Notes: generated from the sequence alone by a model not told the origin. DNA of 64,000 nucleotides from Clostridia bacterium (GCA_910574255.1 CAJTAK010000004.1:87110-151109); one strand, 5' to 3'. Positions 52,735-61,333 are shown, numbered from the stretch's first letter. A program made the numbers and translations.

Positions 52735-53325
52735 ATGAAATGGAATGCAAAAGACCTGCAATGGACAAGAGAACCCAAGACGTATACGATTCAGGAGGAT
52801 CAAATCACCATTACCACGGAACCGGGAACGGATCTCTGGCAGAGAACCTATTACGGCTTTCAAAATGACAATGCCCCGGTTCTGCAGCTATCCACAGAGG
52901 AAACTTATTTTTCCTTTGTGGTAAAGACCGACTTTTCATCAAGCAGCCACCGCTTTGACCAGTGCGGCATTGCCCTGTATCTTGACAGCGACAACTGGCT
53001 AAAAGCTTCCATCGAATATGAAAATGAACAGTACCAGCGTCTTGGCAGCGTAGTAACAAACCACGGCTACTCCGACTGGGCAACCACCGATATCCCTGCA
53101 TCTGTCAAATCCATGTGGTATCGCCTAAGCCGCCGGGAATCCGACTACTGTCTGGAATGCTCCGAAGACGGCGTAAGCTTTAAGCAGATGCGTATCTGCC
53201 ATCTGTGGGAAGGGGCAAAGGAGATCCGTTTTGGAATCTATGCCTGCTCTCCGGAGAACTCCTCCTTTGAAGCAGTTTTCTCCCATATGGAGATTACAGA
53301 ATGTAAATGGATGGCGCATCAATAA
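52735..53325 (+). CDS. DUF1349 domain protein (concanavalin-like fold)
   Basis: 196 residues, no signal peptide. Beta-rich with family blocks TTEPGTDLWQRTYYGFQNDNAPVL, DQCGIALYLDSDNWLKASIEYEN, VTNHGYSDWATTDIP and GIYACSPENSSFEAVFSH. Relatives bind or act on carbohydrates but their role is unclear. AAAGGAAC precedes the ATG. Possibly co-transcribed with the GNAT gene 34 bases on. Confidence 0.85.
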   Translation: MKWNAKDLQWTREPKTYTIQEDQITITTEPGTDLWQRTYYGFQNDNAPVLQLSTEETYFSFVVKTDFSSSSHRFDQCGIALYLDSDNWLKASIEYENEQYQRLGSVVTNHGYSDWATTDIPASVKSMWYRLSRRESDYCLECSEDGVSFKQMRICHLWEGAKEIRFGIYACSPENSSFEAVFSHMEITECKWMAHQ

Positions 53326-53359
53326 AAAAATAGAAAGAACTGCAGAAAGGATATGTACT

Positions 53360-53851
53360 ATGAACATCATCATTGAAGCCTATCAAACATCAGATCTCCC
53401 CTCCATGATTGCCATCTGGAATGAAGTAGTGGAGGAAGGAATTGCCTTCCCCCAACTGAATCCTTTGAACGATACAACCGGACCGGACTTTTTCGCCGCC
53501 CAGACCTACTGCGGTGTTGCAAAGAACACGGAAAATGGAGAAATTCTGGGACTTTATATCCTCCATCCCAACAACGAGGGACGCTGCGGCCATATCTCAA
53601 ATGCCAGCTATGCGGTCAGTTCCAGGGTTCGGGGACTTCACATTGGCGAGCAGCTGGTTCTGGACTGCATGGCTCAGGGAAAAGCCCATGGCTTTCGAAT
53701 CCTTCAATTCAATGCGGTTGTGCGCACCAACACCCACGCCAGACATCTCTATGAACGTCTGGGCTTTCAGCAGTTGGGCGTGATCCCAGGCGGATTTTTA
53801 ATGAAAGACGGGCATTATGAGGATATTTGCCCTTACTATCATCTGCTATAG
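53360..53851 (+). CDS. GNAT-family N-acetyltransferase
   Basis: 163 residues from ATG 53360 (MNIIIEAYQTSDLPSM) after GAAAGGA. Acetyl-CoA binding segment in SSRVRGLHIGEQLVLDCM and the following helix, late motif ARHLYERLGFQQLGVIPGGF. Substrate unknown. The longer frame overlapping the DUF1349 gene lacks support. Confidence 0.88.
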   Translation: MNIIIEAYQTSDLPSMIAIWNEVVEEGIAFPQLNPLNDTTGPDFFAAQTYCGVAKNTENGEILGLYILHPNNEGRCGHISNASYAVSSRVRGLHIGEQLVLDCMAQGKAHGFRILQFNAVVRTNTHARHLYERLGFQQLGVIPGGFLMKDGHYEDICPYYHLL

Positions 53852-53875
53852 CTTTGTTCTGCAATCCAAGGGGCT

Positions 53876-54844
53876 TCACAGCCCCTGATTCTCCGGTTTC
53901 CGGGCCGCATCAAGAATCTCCATTACCATCAGGCTATGGTCAAGCCTTTTATCAAAGGCTTCCCAGTCCTCTGCTTCATAATATTTTGTAAAGGTCAAAA
54001 GCTCATAGAAGAGCCGCTCCGGGTTGTCCGCCAGATGGTAATTCTCCGGCTCACATTTATTTTCCTGAAATGAAAACCCGGCCAAAATACTGGAAGCATA
54101 ATCACTGTGGAAAAAGCCCCTGTTTCCCTGAACGCTGACGCTCAAGGGCGCTCCGCAGTCCTTGGCCGCAATGCAGACTGCCTGAAAATCGGGATATTCC
54201 ATTACGAGAATGCCAGAAGTATCAACACCACGCTCCATATTGGGGCAATAGCGCACCTTCAGAGGCTTTCCAAACAAGCCTGCCACAAAATGAATATTAT
54301 AGATGTTCAGATCCATCAAAGCTCCCCCTGCATTCTTCGGATCAAAGGAGGGGCTTACAATCCCCTTTTTAAAATTGTCATACCGGCTGGAATACTGAGA
54401 AAAATTAAGGGCTACAAGCTTGATCTCTCCAAGCCTTGGAAGAAGCTCTTTCATCTTGTCATAATTGGGATTATACTGGGTGGTAATGGCTTCAAAGAGA
54501 TACAGCTTCTTTTCCCGTGCCAGATCCGCAATCTCCTTAGCTTCCTCATACGTAACGGTAAAGGGCTTCTCCAAAATCACATGCTTTCCTGCCTTTAATG
54601 CTTCCTTTGCAAAGGAAAAATGCAGATTGTTGGGAAGGGCCACATAAACCACATCCACCTTTGGATCTCCCAATAGCTTCTCATAAGAATCATATCCCAC
54701 GGGAATCTGATATTTCTCACAAAATTCCTTCCGCACCTCTTCTCTTCTTGCAAAAACAGCATAGATCTCCATCTGCTCTACCAAAGCCGCCGCATCCAAA
54801 AAGGTGGGGACGATCATACCTGCACCTGCGATTCCTACTCTCAT
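53876..54844 (-). CDS. Gfo/Idh/MocA-family oxidoreductase
   Basis: 322 residues. N-terminal Rossmann fold (VGIAGAGMIVPTFLDAA), VVYVALPNNLHFSFAKEALKAGKHVILEKPF with the catalytic EKP, and a C-terminal dimer/substrate domain (about 125-320; GGALMDLNIYNIHFVAGLFG). NAD(P)-dependent sugar or inositol dehydrogenase; substrate not predictable. Convergent with the GNAT gene. Confidence 0.92.
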   Translation of the reverse strand: MRVGIAGAGMIVPTFLDAAALVEQMEIYAVFARREEVRKEFCEKYQIPVGYDSYEKLLGDPKVDVVYVALPNNLHFSFAKEALKAGKHVILEKPFTVTYEEAKEIADLAREKKLYLFEAITTQYNPNYDKMKELLPRLGEIKLVALNFSQYSSRYDNFKKGIVSPSFDPKNAGGALMDLNIYNIHFVAGLFGKPLKVRYCPNMERGVDTSGILVMEYPDFQAVCIAAKDCGAPLSVSVQGNRGFFHSDYASSILAGFSFQENKCEPENYHLADNPERLFYELLTFTKYYEAEDWEAFDKRLDHSLMVMEILDAARKPENQGL

Positions 54845-54943
54845 ATCGTATTTCCTCTCCTGTTCCTGTTTAATAGTTTGATTGTAACCTACTTCTCAGG
54901 GTATTTCAATCCCCAGATAAACCGCATAAATTCCTTCAAAAAC

Positions 54944-55576
54944 CTATTTCAAATCATTTTTGAACCAAATTTTTTTTAAAAACCCCATAAAAAACTGAAT
55001 CACAGGGCCAACGGCCAAGGCGGTAATCAGCGTAACCACTCCAAGCTTTCCGCCCAAAGCCGTACCTAAGATAACCATAGTAAGATCAAATCCAATCTTC
55101 ACGTAACGATATTCCTTCTTAAGCACATCTTTTAGCACCAGCACAACGCCGGTAAAGGGATCCACACCAATATCTACCGTAATATAGATGGCTACCCCAA
55201 GACACAGCAATGTACAGCCTGTCACGCTGAACACTGCTCGAACAAGAAAGCCGTCCGAAAACGCAAGATGGCGATACAGGAAATTCCCCATATTGACACA
55301 GAAGCCATAGGGAACCAGATAGACAAATGTTCCGATGCTCACATAATGCCTTCCGGCAAAGAGAAGAATCACCAAAAGCCCAATATTTACAACATTCGAT
55401 GCCATACCAAGCTGCTCAGAGTTCATACCGCTGACTGCCCGGATTCCGTCATAGATGATTCCCACGGGATCATTTCCGAATCCGGCACAATTATTAAAAG
55501 CTACGCCGATGCCTACCAGCAGAACTCCGAAGGCTGCGGCAAATATGTTTTTTCCTGTGATCTTTCCCTGTTCCAT
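54944..55576 (-). CDS. YczE/YyaS/YitT-family membrane protein
   Basis: 210 residues, five hydrophobic segments (about 10-28, 52-72, 80-98, 112-132, 160-195), with family features GVAFNNCAGFGNDPVGIIYDGI and VDIGVDPFTGVVLVL. Integral membrane protein of unknown transport or regulatory role. Single gene. Confidence 0.83.
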   Translation of the reverse strand: MEQGKITGKNIFAAAFGVLLVGIGVAFNNCAGFGNDPVGIIYDGIRAVSGMNSEQLGMASNVVNIGLLVILLFAGRHYVSIGTFVYLVPYGFCVNMGNFLYRHLAFSDGFLVRAVFSVTGCTLLCLGVAIYITVDIGVDPFTGVVLVLKDVLKKEYRYVKIGFDLTMVILGTALGGKLGVVTLITALAVGPVIQFFMGFLKKIWFKNDLK

Positions 55577-55712
55577 ATAGTACCTCTTGCTTTAAAACTC
55601 ATTTGTCTCGTTTCCATTACCTTAACTATACTACAAATGTGAGTTTTTGAAAAGAAACATATAGAAAATAGAGGATATCTAGGGGGAATGGAAATTGATG
55701 TCTGCATGATTG

Positions 55713-56870
55713 CTAAAACAGCACCAAAAAAATCCCCGTCAAAAGAAGCAGGAGCCCGGGAATCACGTATTTCCTGGGATGATGCCACAGATCACTCTGC
55801 GTCTTCCATCTGCGTATAGGAAAATACCACTCCATAAGCACAGAACCTGCCGCTCCCAAGCCTGCCAAAATCAAGGCCAGACATATATCGCTTATACGCC
55901 CCTGCCCATTCTTAAGCCAAAGGCTGCAAAGGAAAATCAGATCACCTGCCAGGCTGCAGGCAAACAGAAACATTCCATAGGGAAGCACAAAACGCATCCT
56001 CTGTCCCGGCAGTGTCCGCACTGCCTGTTCCAGATCCGGATCTGCGGAGAGCAGAATGCAGACAGGCGTATTCAGGGTAAGAAGGGAACAGCCTATCGTA
56101 AGTACAAACTCCCTCTCCGTCTGCCCAAAGAAAAGAGGAAGTCCCGCCGCCACTCCCCATAAAATCACTAAATTGATCAAATAATTCTTGTGACACCATA
56201 AATACCGGAAAAAATAGTTCCAAATCAAAACGCCCTTCCCCGGCTTATGGCCGGCCAAAACGGATGCCGTTCCGAATACGGGAAAGCGAAAGCCTTCTCC
56301 TTCATAAAATGCATAAGCATCCACCCTCTTCAAAAAGAAGGCCGCAGCAAGGCCGTTTACAAACAATATAGCATGAAAAAACCAAGTCCCGCTCAGCCAC
56401 AAGGCCAGAAGAATGCTGCCGCCCGTCCAGAGGAAAATAAGCCTTCGCTTTCTGCTCTCCCCATAAATCAAAGCCGCCGCAAGAATACTGTAAAGGGCAC
56501 AGATCAGGCAGCCCGTAAGCTCCGCCATTCCCCATGGAGAAACAGCCAAAACCACTGCCAGCAAAATTCCGGTCCGTGTAATCACTGCATAGCTCCCTAA
56601 GGCGCCCACATAGGAAGCGGTTAAGCGCCATCCCGAAAAAGGCAGCATGAAAAGATTCTTTCCTGCCAATGCCTCATTTTTTGCAGACAGATCCTGCCAC
56701 ATGGCTCCAATGGTAACAGCTCCTGTCATCAGATACAGAATGCCGGGGGCAATCCGCACCGAAACTTCCGCCTGCCTTAAGCCACAGAATACAAACAAGC
56801 AAACCAGGCTGCTCTTTACCGCCTTTTCATAGCGTGAGCCAAATAAATAAGCCGTAAATCCTTTCCACAT
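55713..56870 (-). CDS. ABC exporter membrane subunit
   Basis: 385 residues with about ten hydrophobic segments and short loops; begins MWKGFTAYLFGSRYEKAVK. No signature motif, but it follows the ABC ATPase gene in one operon and has the size of ABC-2-like permeases. Its ribosome binding site (AATAGGAG) is supplied by the end of the structured repeat element at 56881-57053. Confidence 0.72.
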   Translation of the reverse strand: MWKGFTAYLFGSRYEKAVKSSLVCLFVFCGLRQAEVSVRIAPGILYLMTGAVTIGAMWQDLSAKNEALAGKNLFMLPFSGWRLTASYVGALGSYAVITRTGILLAVVLAVSPWGMAELTGCLICALYSILAAALIYGESRKRRLIFLWTGGSILLALWLSGTWFFHAILFVNGLAAAFFLKRVDAYAFYEGEGFRFPVFGTASVLAGHKPGKGVLIWNYFFRYLWCHKNYLINLVILWGVAAGLPLFFGQTEREFVLTIGCSLLTLNTPVCILLSADPDLEQAVRTLPGQRMRFVLPYGMFLFACSLAGDLIFLCSLWLKNGQGRISDICLALILAGLGAAGSVLMEWYFPIRRWKTQSDLWHHPRKYVIPGLLLLLTGIFLVLF

Positions 56871-56880
56871 CTTTATTTCT

Positions 56881-57053
56881 CCTATTCCAGTTCCGCAACA
56901 GTTCTAACAGTGTCCCCCATTAAGAAGGATTCCCAGCCACTTACACATGTGTCTGTCAATCCTTCTGGCACTTCACGAACTATTGCTGATTCCAGTTCCG
57001 CAATATTTCTACAATATTTCTAACAGCGCCCCGTTAAGAAGGATCTCCGAATT
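56881..57053 (-). repeat. Structured repeat element, copy 1 plus a tandem half copy
   Basis: On the minus strand 56881-56990 reads GCAATAGTTC ... GTGCCAGAAGGATT ... GGGAATCCTTCT ... GAACTGTTGCGGAACTGGAATAGG. The outer and inner pairs (GCAATAGTTC/GAACTGTTGC, AGAAGGATT/AATCCTTCT) form a long stem. The right half is repeated in tandem to about 57053 and there encodes the last residues of the ATPase gene. Copy 2 is at 60383-60490. Confidence 0.7.
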
Positions 57054-57721
57054 TCTTCCGCATCTATATTCCTGCAGGAAAAGTTCCGGCCAATCCGCCC
57101 GTCCTCCATCACCAATACCCGCTCCGCCGTAAGGGTGATGCTCTCTAAAATATGGGAGGAAAACAGCAGTGTTCCGTAAGCTCCATATCCCTTTATTTGC
57201 TGATACAAAAACTCCGTCCCGGCAAAATCCAGCCCGTTCACCGGCTCATCCAGAAAAAGAAACTCCGGCTTTAGGGCAAAGGCCGTAATCAAAAAGGCTT
57301 TCTTTCGATTTCCCATGGACAAATCGCCCAAAAGCTTATTTTCATATGCTTCAAATCCAAAGCCCTGAATCAGTTCATCCGCCTTTGGCGCCTGCTTTCC
57401 ATAAGCCCGAAACACATAGGAAAGATATTCCCGAAAAGTAAAATAGGAAAAAGAGTGATCCTCCGCAAATACCGTATAACGGCGCTTTTTAAAGGCTTCC
57501 TCCCGAAATGTCAGGGGCTTTCCCTCTGCTTCCAAAGCATCTGCCAAAAAGCCCTTATGAAGCCCGGAGAGAATATTCAAAAGGGTGGTCTTTCCGGCTC
57601 CGTTCAGCCCCATAAGCCCCAGGACCTCATTTCTTTTAAGCTTAAGGGAAAGTCCGGACAGTACCGGCTTTCCCGGTATATACCAGGCATTCAGATTCCG
57701 AACGGACAGCCCCCCTGCCAT
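57020..57721 (-). CDS. ABC transporter ATP-binding protein
   Basis: 233 residues from ATG 57721 (MAGGLSVRNLNAWYI), which AAAAGGAG supports better than upstream starts. Walker A GLNGAGKTTLLN, signature LGDLSMGNRKKAFLITAFAL (divergent SMGN in place of SGGQ), Walker B LFLDEPVNGLD, H-loop SSHILES. Operon: 51-residue membrane protein, ATPase, permease. The C-terminal residues RRSFLTGRC are encoded by a partial copy of the repeat element. Confidence 0.88.
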   Translation of the reverse strand: MAGGLSVRNLNAWYIPGKPVLSGLSLKLKRNEVLGLMGLNGAGKTTLLNILSGLHKGFLADALEAEGKPLTFREEAFKKRRYTVFAEDHSFSYFTFREYLSYVFRAYGKQAPKADELIQGFGFEAYENKLLGDLSMGNRKKAFLITAFALKPEFLFLDEPVNGLDFAGTEFLYQQIKGYGAYGTLLFSSHILESITLTAERVLVMEDGRIGRNFSCRNIDAEEIRRSFLTGRC

Positions 57722-57722
57722 T

Positions 57723-57878
57723 CTATTCATCTCCTTTTCCATTTCGCTCTTTCCTCCATCCCGAATAAGCAGAAACAAGAAATACAATTCCCATTACCAC
57801 ATACAGAGCGCCTCCGCTCACCACTGCCGCCGCCAGCCAAACCAAAGCCAAAATACTGCGAATCCAAATATGACGCAT
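57723..57878 (-). CDS. Small membrane protein (51 residues) of the ABC operon
   Basis: ATG 57878 after GGAGGACTTTGGT encodes MRHIWIRSILALVWLAAAV, a second hydrophobic span (ALYVVMGIVFLVSAYSG) and a basic tail. The stop lies one base before the ATPase start. Two-span peptide in a coupled operon; comparable in place and size to the gene at 38938-39090. Confidence 0.68.
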   Translation of the reverse strand: MRHIWIRSILALVWLAAAVVSGGALYVVMGIVFLVSAYSGWRKERNGKGDE

Positions 57879-57922
57879 ACCAAAGTCCTCCTATTCCTGT
57901 TTTGTTTCTTGTTTTGTTGTGC

Positions 57923-58099
57923 TTATAGAATAACTCTGAAAATTGCCTTCTGCCTAAATGTCCATAATTGGTTGGTTTTTGACCGCAATTGGAACGGCAT
58001 CAAAAAAAGAGCCGTACCCACTTCTGTGAATCGGTACAAGCTCTTTATAACTACAGAAACCCCTGCCGCTCTTTGAGACCATCTGACGTCCTTTCCCAT
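57923..58099 (-). CDS. Possible leader ORF overlapping an attenuator
   Basis: ATG 58099 with a perfect AAGGAGG eight bases upstream opens a 58-codon frame (MGKDVRWSQRAAGVSVVIKS...). The hairpin and T-run at 58002-58045 lie inside it, so full translation needs transcriptional readthrough. The start site is strong; the peptide resembles nothing I know. Likely a regulatory leader of the ABC operon. Confidence 0.4.
   Translation of the reverse strand: MGKDVRWSQRAAGVSVVIKSLYRFTEVGTALFLMPFQLRSKTNQLWTFRQKAIFRVIL
58002..58045 (-). terminator. Attenuator-type terminator upstream of the ABC operon
   Basis: On the minus strand AAGAGC-TT-GTACC pairs with GGTAC-G-GCTCTT and is followed by seven T. It lies between a promoter-like TGTTATACAT (about 58130) and the first operon gene at 57878. 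An alternative stem (TTCTGT/ACAGAA) would hide its 5' arm. Confidence 0.7.
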
Positions 58100-58348
58100 T
58101 GCTTTGTTCCTCCTTAAAATCCTTCTTCTATGTATAACACATGCATAGCTTCCTGTATTTTTTATGCAGTCTCCCTTTATCTTTTGGAATGAAAAAGAGC
58201 GCTATCTTAGTGATTTCTGTAAGTTCTGTCTGTATAAATTATAGCATCTCATTTTCATAAAAACAGCCTGAAATTTTCAATATTGTTAAAATCCCCAAGC
58301 ATGGTATAATGAACTTAAAATCCGGACCTGAAAGGAGCGGCAGAGAAA

Positions 58349-59014
58349 ATGAAAAAATTTATTCTTGGTATCACATTATTCCTTTTTGCTTTTGGGATAT
58401 CCGGCTGCTCACAGAATAAGGAGCAGACAGTTGTTAATACATTTGAAGCAGCTCCAACAGAGCTTGTGGAAGAAATCAAGCAGCTTAGCGCTTCCAGCTG
58501 TTATATTCTAAAAATCCTGCCGGACAGTCAGCCCGGACTGTTTGACAGTAAATTCGGCGGTCTTCCTTATTGGGATTTGTCCATGCCCTATCCGGCTGAT
58601 CTAGCAGGGAATAAATTGGTTTTGCTGGCGCAAATTAATTTTGACCAATATCCTGTTGATGAACCATTGCCCCAGGGCGGAATGCTTCAATTTTTCGCCG
58701 GACAGGATGATTTCGTGGGAATGGATGACCAGAAGAACGGCTTTCGGGTGGTATACCATCCACACATTGATTCCTCTGTCACTATGGATGAGATCCGGGC
58801 ACTGGATATCCCTACCCACGAGGGTCAGGACTACTTTCCGGTTTTTCAGTCGGCGGCGGTAACGCTGGAGGAAGGCGTCACTTATCTTTGGCCGGATGAT
58901 TACCTGTTTGATGACATTTTTGCCCAGGCATGGGAGAACGTGACGGGGGAAGCTCTGAAGGATGGAGAAGATTTCAGGGATGTTCTGGGAGAAGAAGCAC
59001 AAAATATTTTATAA
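58349..59014 (+). CDS. DUF1963 lipoprotein
   Basis: 221 residues. Signal peptide with lipobox GISGCS (Cys near 20), then a DUF1963/YwqG-like domain: SKFGGLPYWDLSMPYP, LVLLAQINFDQYP, LPQGGMLQFFAG, and an acidic C-terminal part. Outer-face lipoprotein of unknown role. RBS GAAAGGAGCGG. Confidence 0.82.
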   Translation: MKKFILGITLFLFAFGISGCSQNKEQTVVNTFEAAPTELVEEIKQLSASSCYILKILPDSQPGLFDSKFGGLPYWDLSMPYPADLAGNKLVLLAQINFDQYPVDEPLPQGGMLQFFAGQDDFVGMDDQKNGFRVVYHPHIDSSVTMDEIRALDIPTHEGQDYFPVFQSAAVTLEEGVTYLWPDDYLFDDIFAQAWENVTGEALKDGEDFRDVLGEEAQNIL

Positions 59015-59311
59015 ATCCTTTTCCAATAAAATCCTGCTTTTCTATACCCATTGGATCTGAGTTTATTATACTATATCCATTGTTTTTTGAGAAGAACTAT
59101 GCCGAACACATTTCCTGTTCCCGTTAAGCTTTTCTCAATGGTAAAACAACCTGATGCGTGTACTAATCGAAGATGCAAATTTACTGTCTTTAGGTAATTG
59201 CACTCCTTGCAAAAACGGATTATAATGACAAGGAAGGCTGCATGTTTTATGGAGAAAAAATTAGAATATGAAAGAAATTTCGCTATTCGAAAAATTGATA
59301 AAGGAGAACCC

Positions 59312-59986
59312 ATGGCAGGATACATTGTTTATTGGCCAAAGGATCAAATCGCAAAGCTGAAGAGAGCAAAAGATACCGGCCCTATCCGGGTGGTATTGGG
59401 AAGCATTCATACGAAAATGCCCTCCATTGCAAAAATAAAGGCAGGAGATGTTATCTATCCCGTAACCCTGGAAAAAGGAACCTTATCTATTATGGCACGC
59501 CTTCCGGTGGAAAAAGTGGAAAGTGCATTTGACTACCTATTGCGTGAAACCGGAGAGCGATGGGCCGCCCTGATTCCTAAAGATGCTGCATGTGAGGAGA
59601 TCCCCTATCGCAATGGCGCTCCCATCTTCCGTGTGGCAAATGGAAATTGTTTTGATCATTTTGATGAACTTCCCTCGGAAATAAATAAGGTTGCATACCT
59701 GGCCGAACGAACGCCGGTTCCTCATCTGTGTCATCAGGAGCCTTTCAACTGCTGCTCGGAAACAGCTGCGTCCGGAAGCAAAGGCTCGTCCATACAGCCA
59801 AGGCCCATTCCCAAGGAGATGATTCCCACCCTTCTTTTCGGCCCCAGTAAGTCAAAGCAAAAGCCGCTGAAGCTTAATGCCAAGGGAGAACTGACAACAA
59901 TGTCTCTGTCAGGCTTTGCCCGCAAAATGAGTGAAGAAACAAAAAAGGTGTTTGATTCTCTTTTTGAAGATACGATTTCTAATTGA
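59312..59986 (+). CDS. Hypothetical protein
   Basis: 224 residues from ATG 59312 (MAGYIVYWPKDQIAKLKRA) after AAAGGAGAACCC; longer in-frame starts have weaker sites. The first 90 residues (KAGDVIYPVTLEKGTLSIMARLPVEKVES) have a beta-rich, PUA/ASCH-like rhythm, which is only an impression. The middle contains clustered His/Cys (PHLCHQEPFNCCSE); the end is basic. No membrane span. Function unknown. Confidence 0.65.
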   Translation: MAGYIVYWPKDQIAKLKRAKDTGPIRVVLGSIHTKMPSIAKIKAGDVIYPVTLEKGTLSIMARLPVEKVESAFDYLLRETGERWAALIPKDAACEEIPYRNGAPIFRVANGNCFDHFDELPSEINKVAYLAERTPVPHLCHQEPFNCCSETAASGSKGSSIQPRPIPKEMIPTLLFGPSKSKQKPLKLNAKGELTTMSLSGFARKMSEETKKVFDSLFEDTISN

Positions 59987-60001
59987 AGCTTGACGGATTT
60001 C

Positions 60002-60373
60002 TTAATTCGGATTGTTGGAAAATTGGTCCTGAACAGCCGCCGGAAGCTCGTCATATTGTACTTCCTCCCATTCAAGAACACCACGGATCGGCATTACCGT
60101 TAAGCGGATAAAAGCGCCCTCTTTCAATTCCCTTGATGCTCCGAATGTAATATCTTTTCCCTTTCCATTCTCATCATAGGAAAATAAAGTGTATGAGTAA
60201 TCCATACTCCCGCTGAAATTAATTACACCGCCTCTCGATTCAACCTGTTCCATTTTGCTGTTATCAATCTGTGAATAATAGTATGTGCTGCCTGCTTTTG
60301 AAAGAGAGAAAATACAGACGCAAACAGCCGCTATAACAACAGCGCCAATTCCAAACAAAATTTTTTTCTTCAT
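60002..60373 (-). CDS. YxeA-family (DUF1093) protein
   Basis: 123 residues: one N-terminal membrane segment or signal (about 5-25), then the small beta domain of YxeA (STYYYSQIDNSK, YSYTLFSYDENGKGKDITF, LKEGAFIRLTVMPIRGVLEWEEVQYDELP). In Bacillus yxeA is induced by cell-envelope antibiotics; here four 11-bp repeats at the promoter also suggest response-regulator control. Convergent with the 59312 gene, 15 bases apart. Confidence 0.85.
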   Translation of the reverse strand: MKKKILFGIGAVVIAAVCVCIFSLSKAGSTYYYSQIDNSKMEQVESRGGVINFSGSMDYSYTLFSYDENGKGKDITFGASRELKEGAFIRLTVMPIRGVLEWEEVQYDELPAAVQDQFSNNPN

Positions 60374-60382
60374 GTGAAAACC

Positions 60383-60490
60383 TCCTATTCCAGTTCCGCA
60401 ATACCTTATCCTGTACCCTTTATAGAGAAAGATTTCCAGTCACAATAGCTTCTGCCTGTAAATCCTTCTGGCACTGTTCAAGGTATTGCT
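60383..60490 (-). repeat. Structured repeat element, copy 2, in the YxeA leader
   Basis: On the minus strand: GCAATACCTT ... GTGCCAGAAGGATT ... GGAAATCTTTCT ... AAGGTATTGCGGAACTGGAATAGGAGG, ending in the ribosome binding site of the YxeA gene. The outer stem is a perfect 10 bp and differs from copy 1 on both sides in a compensating way; the inner 9-bp stem uses one G-U pair. Confidence 0.7.
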
Positions 60491-60503
60491 TTTCATGTCT
60501 GCT

Positions 60504-60556
60504 ATTCTATCACGCCAACCTTACATTGACCTTGCGATAACCTTGCATTAACCTTG
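60504..60556 (-). promoter_or_regulatory. Promoter with four tandem 11-bp repeats
   Basis: On the minus strand CAAGGTTAATG, CAAGGTTATCG, CAAGGTCAATG and TAAGGTTGGCG follow without gaps (60556-60513), then TAGAAT (60504-60509) as -10. Eleven-base spacing on one helix face is typical of OmpR-type regulator sites. Confidence 0.65.
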
Positions 60557-60602
60557 CAATTTGGAAAGGCACGGCGTAACCTCCTTAAATGGTTGCCGCA
60601 CA

Positions 60603-60638
60603 AAAACACCGCCCCGATTTTACCGGAAGCGGTGTTTT
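60603..60638 (-). terminator. Terminator after the DUF1016 remnant
   Basis: AAAACACCGC (60603-60612) pairs with GCGGTGTTTT (60629-60638); the minus strand continues with TTTTTG. The rest of 60639-60818 shows no gene. Confidence 0.7.
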
Positions 60639-60818
60639 GCGTAAGGTTGACAGCTTTTCTCACAAATGCTGTTAGCAAAGGAATCTAAACAATTGCTTTG
60701 TCTCAATACCTTCTCCAAAGCATTCCGTTACAATTCTATAATTTCAATTACTGTCTCTTCTCAACGCTAAACGTTCATATAAACTGGAATTATATTGCCT
60801 CTGCAGAGTACGAACTCC

Positions 60819-61247
60819 CTATCCAGTTTTTGCCGTTTCAATTTCATAAAAACTACATTCAGTTTCATTTTCTATGCGCATTAACTGCAAATAATGTGAC
60901 CACGAAACGATAAATGGTGGCTCTTTTTCAAAAAAGCTAAACACTGTTTCACTTTTTTCAACTGCAAAAAGGCTAAACACTGTTTCACTTATTCGTTCTT
61001 TATAAGTCAAATAAAATTTCCTAGCATTTTTCAACGTATCTTCTGAAAATCCTTTACCAAATTCTTTCTGAAGCTTTTCAGATAATGTTTTAATAACTTT
61101 ACTTCCGTACTTTGCTCGCTTTTCTCCCATTTGTTGCGTTTCCACAATCCATCTACCTAATGAATAGTAAGTCATTATCTGCACAATATTTACATGATTT
61201 ACTACAATATTTCTTGCGTAATTTATTAATTCTACTGAATCTGTATT
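60819..61247 (-). pseudogene. DUF1016 (YhcG-type) nuclease gene, N-terminal fragment
   Basis: The frame is open from 61247 after an in-frame TAA and has no good start; it encodes INYARNIVVNHVNIVQIMTYYSLGRWIVE, FGKGFSEDTLKNARKFYLTY and PPFIVSWSHYLQLMRI, the DUF1016 N-terminal domain. It ends after about 140 residues, whereas intact proteins have a C-terminal PD-(D/E)XK nuclease of similar size. A short tandem duplication (SETVFSLF / SETVFSFF) is present. Confidence 0.7.
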
Positions 61248-61333
61248 TTAAATTGACAATATATGATTGTTGTATCTTAAAAAGCCAAACCAGGACAAGC
61301 TTTATGAGTATGTAATTTTATGCTGCCTGATTT

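Noticed and set aside
60513..60590. 20-codon frame with AAGGAGG starting at a GTG near 60578
   Set aside because: It is made of the 11-bp operator repeats and lies upstream of the YxeA promoter; translation seems unlikely.
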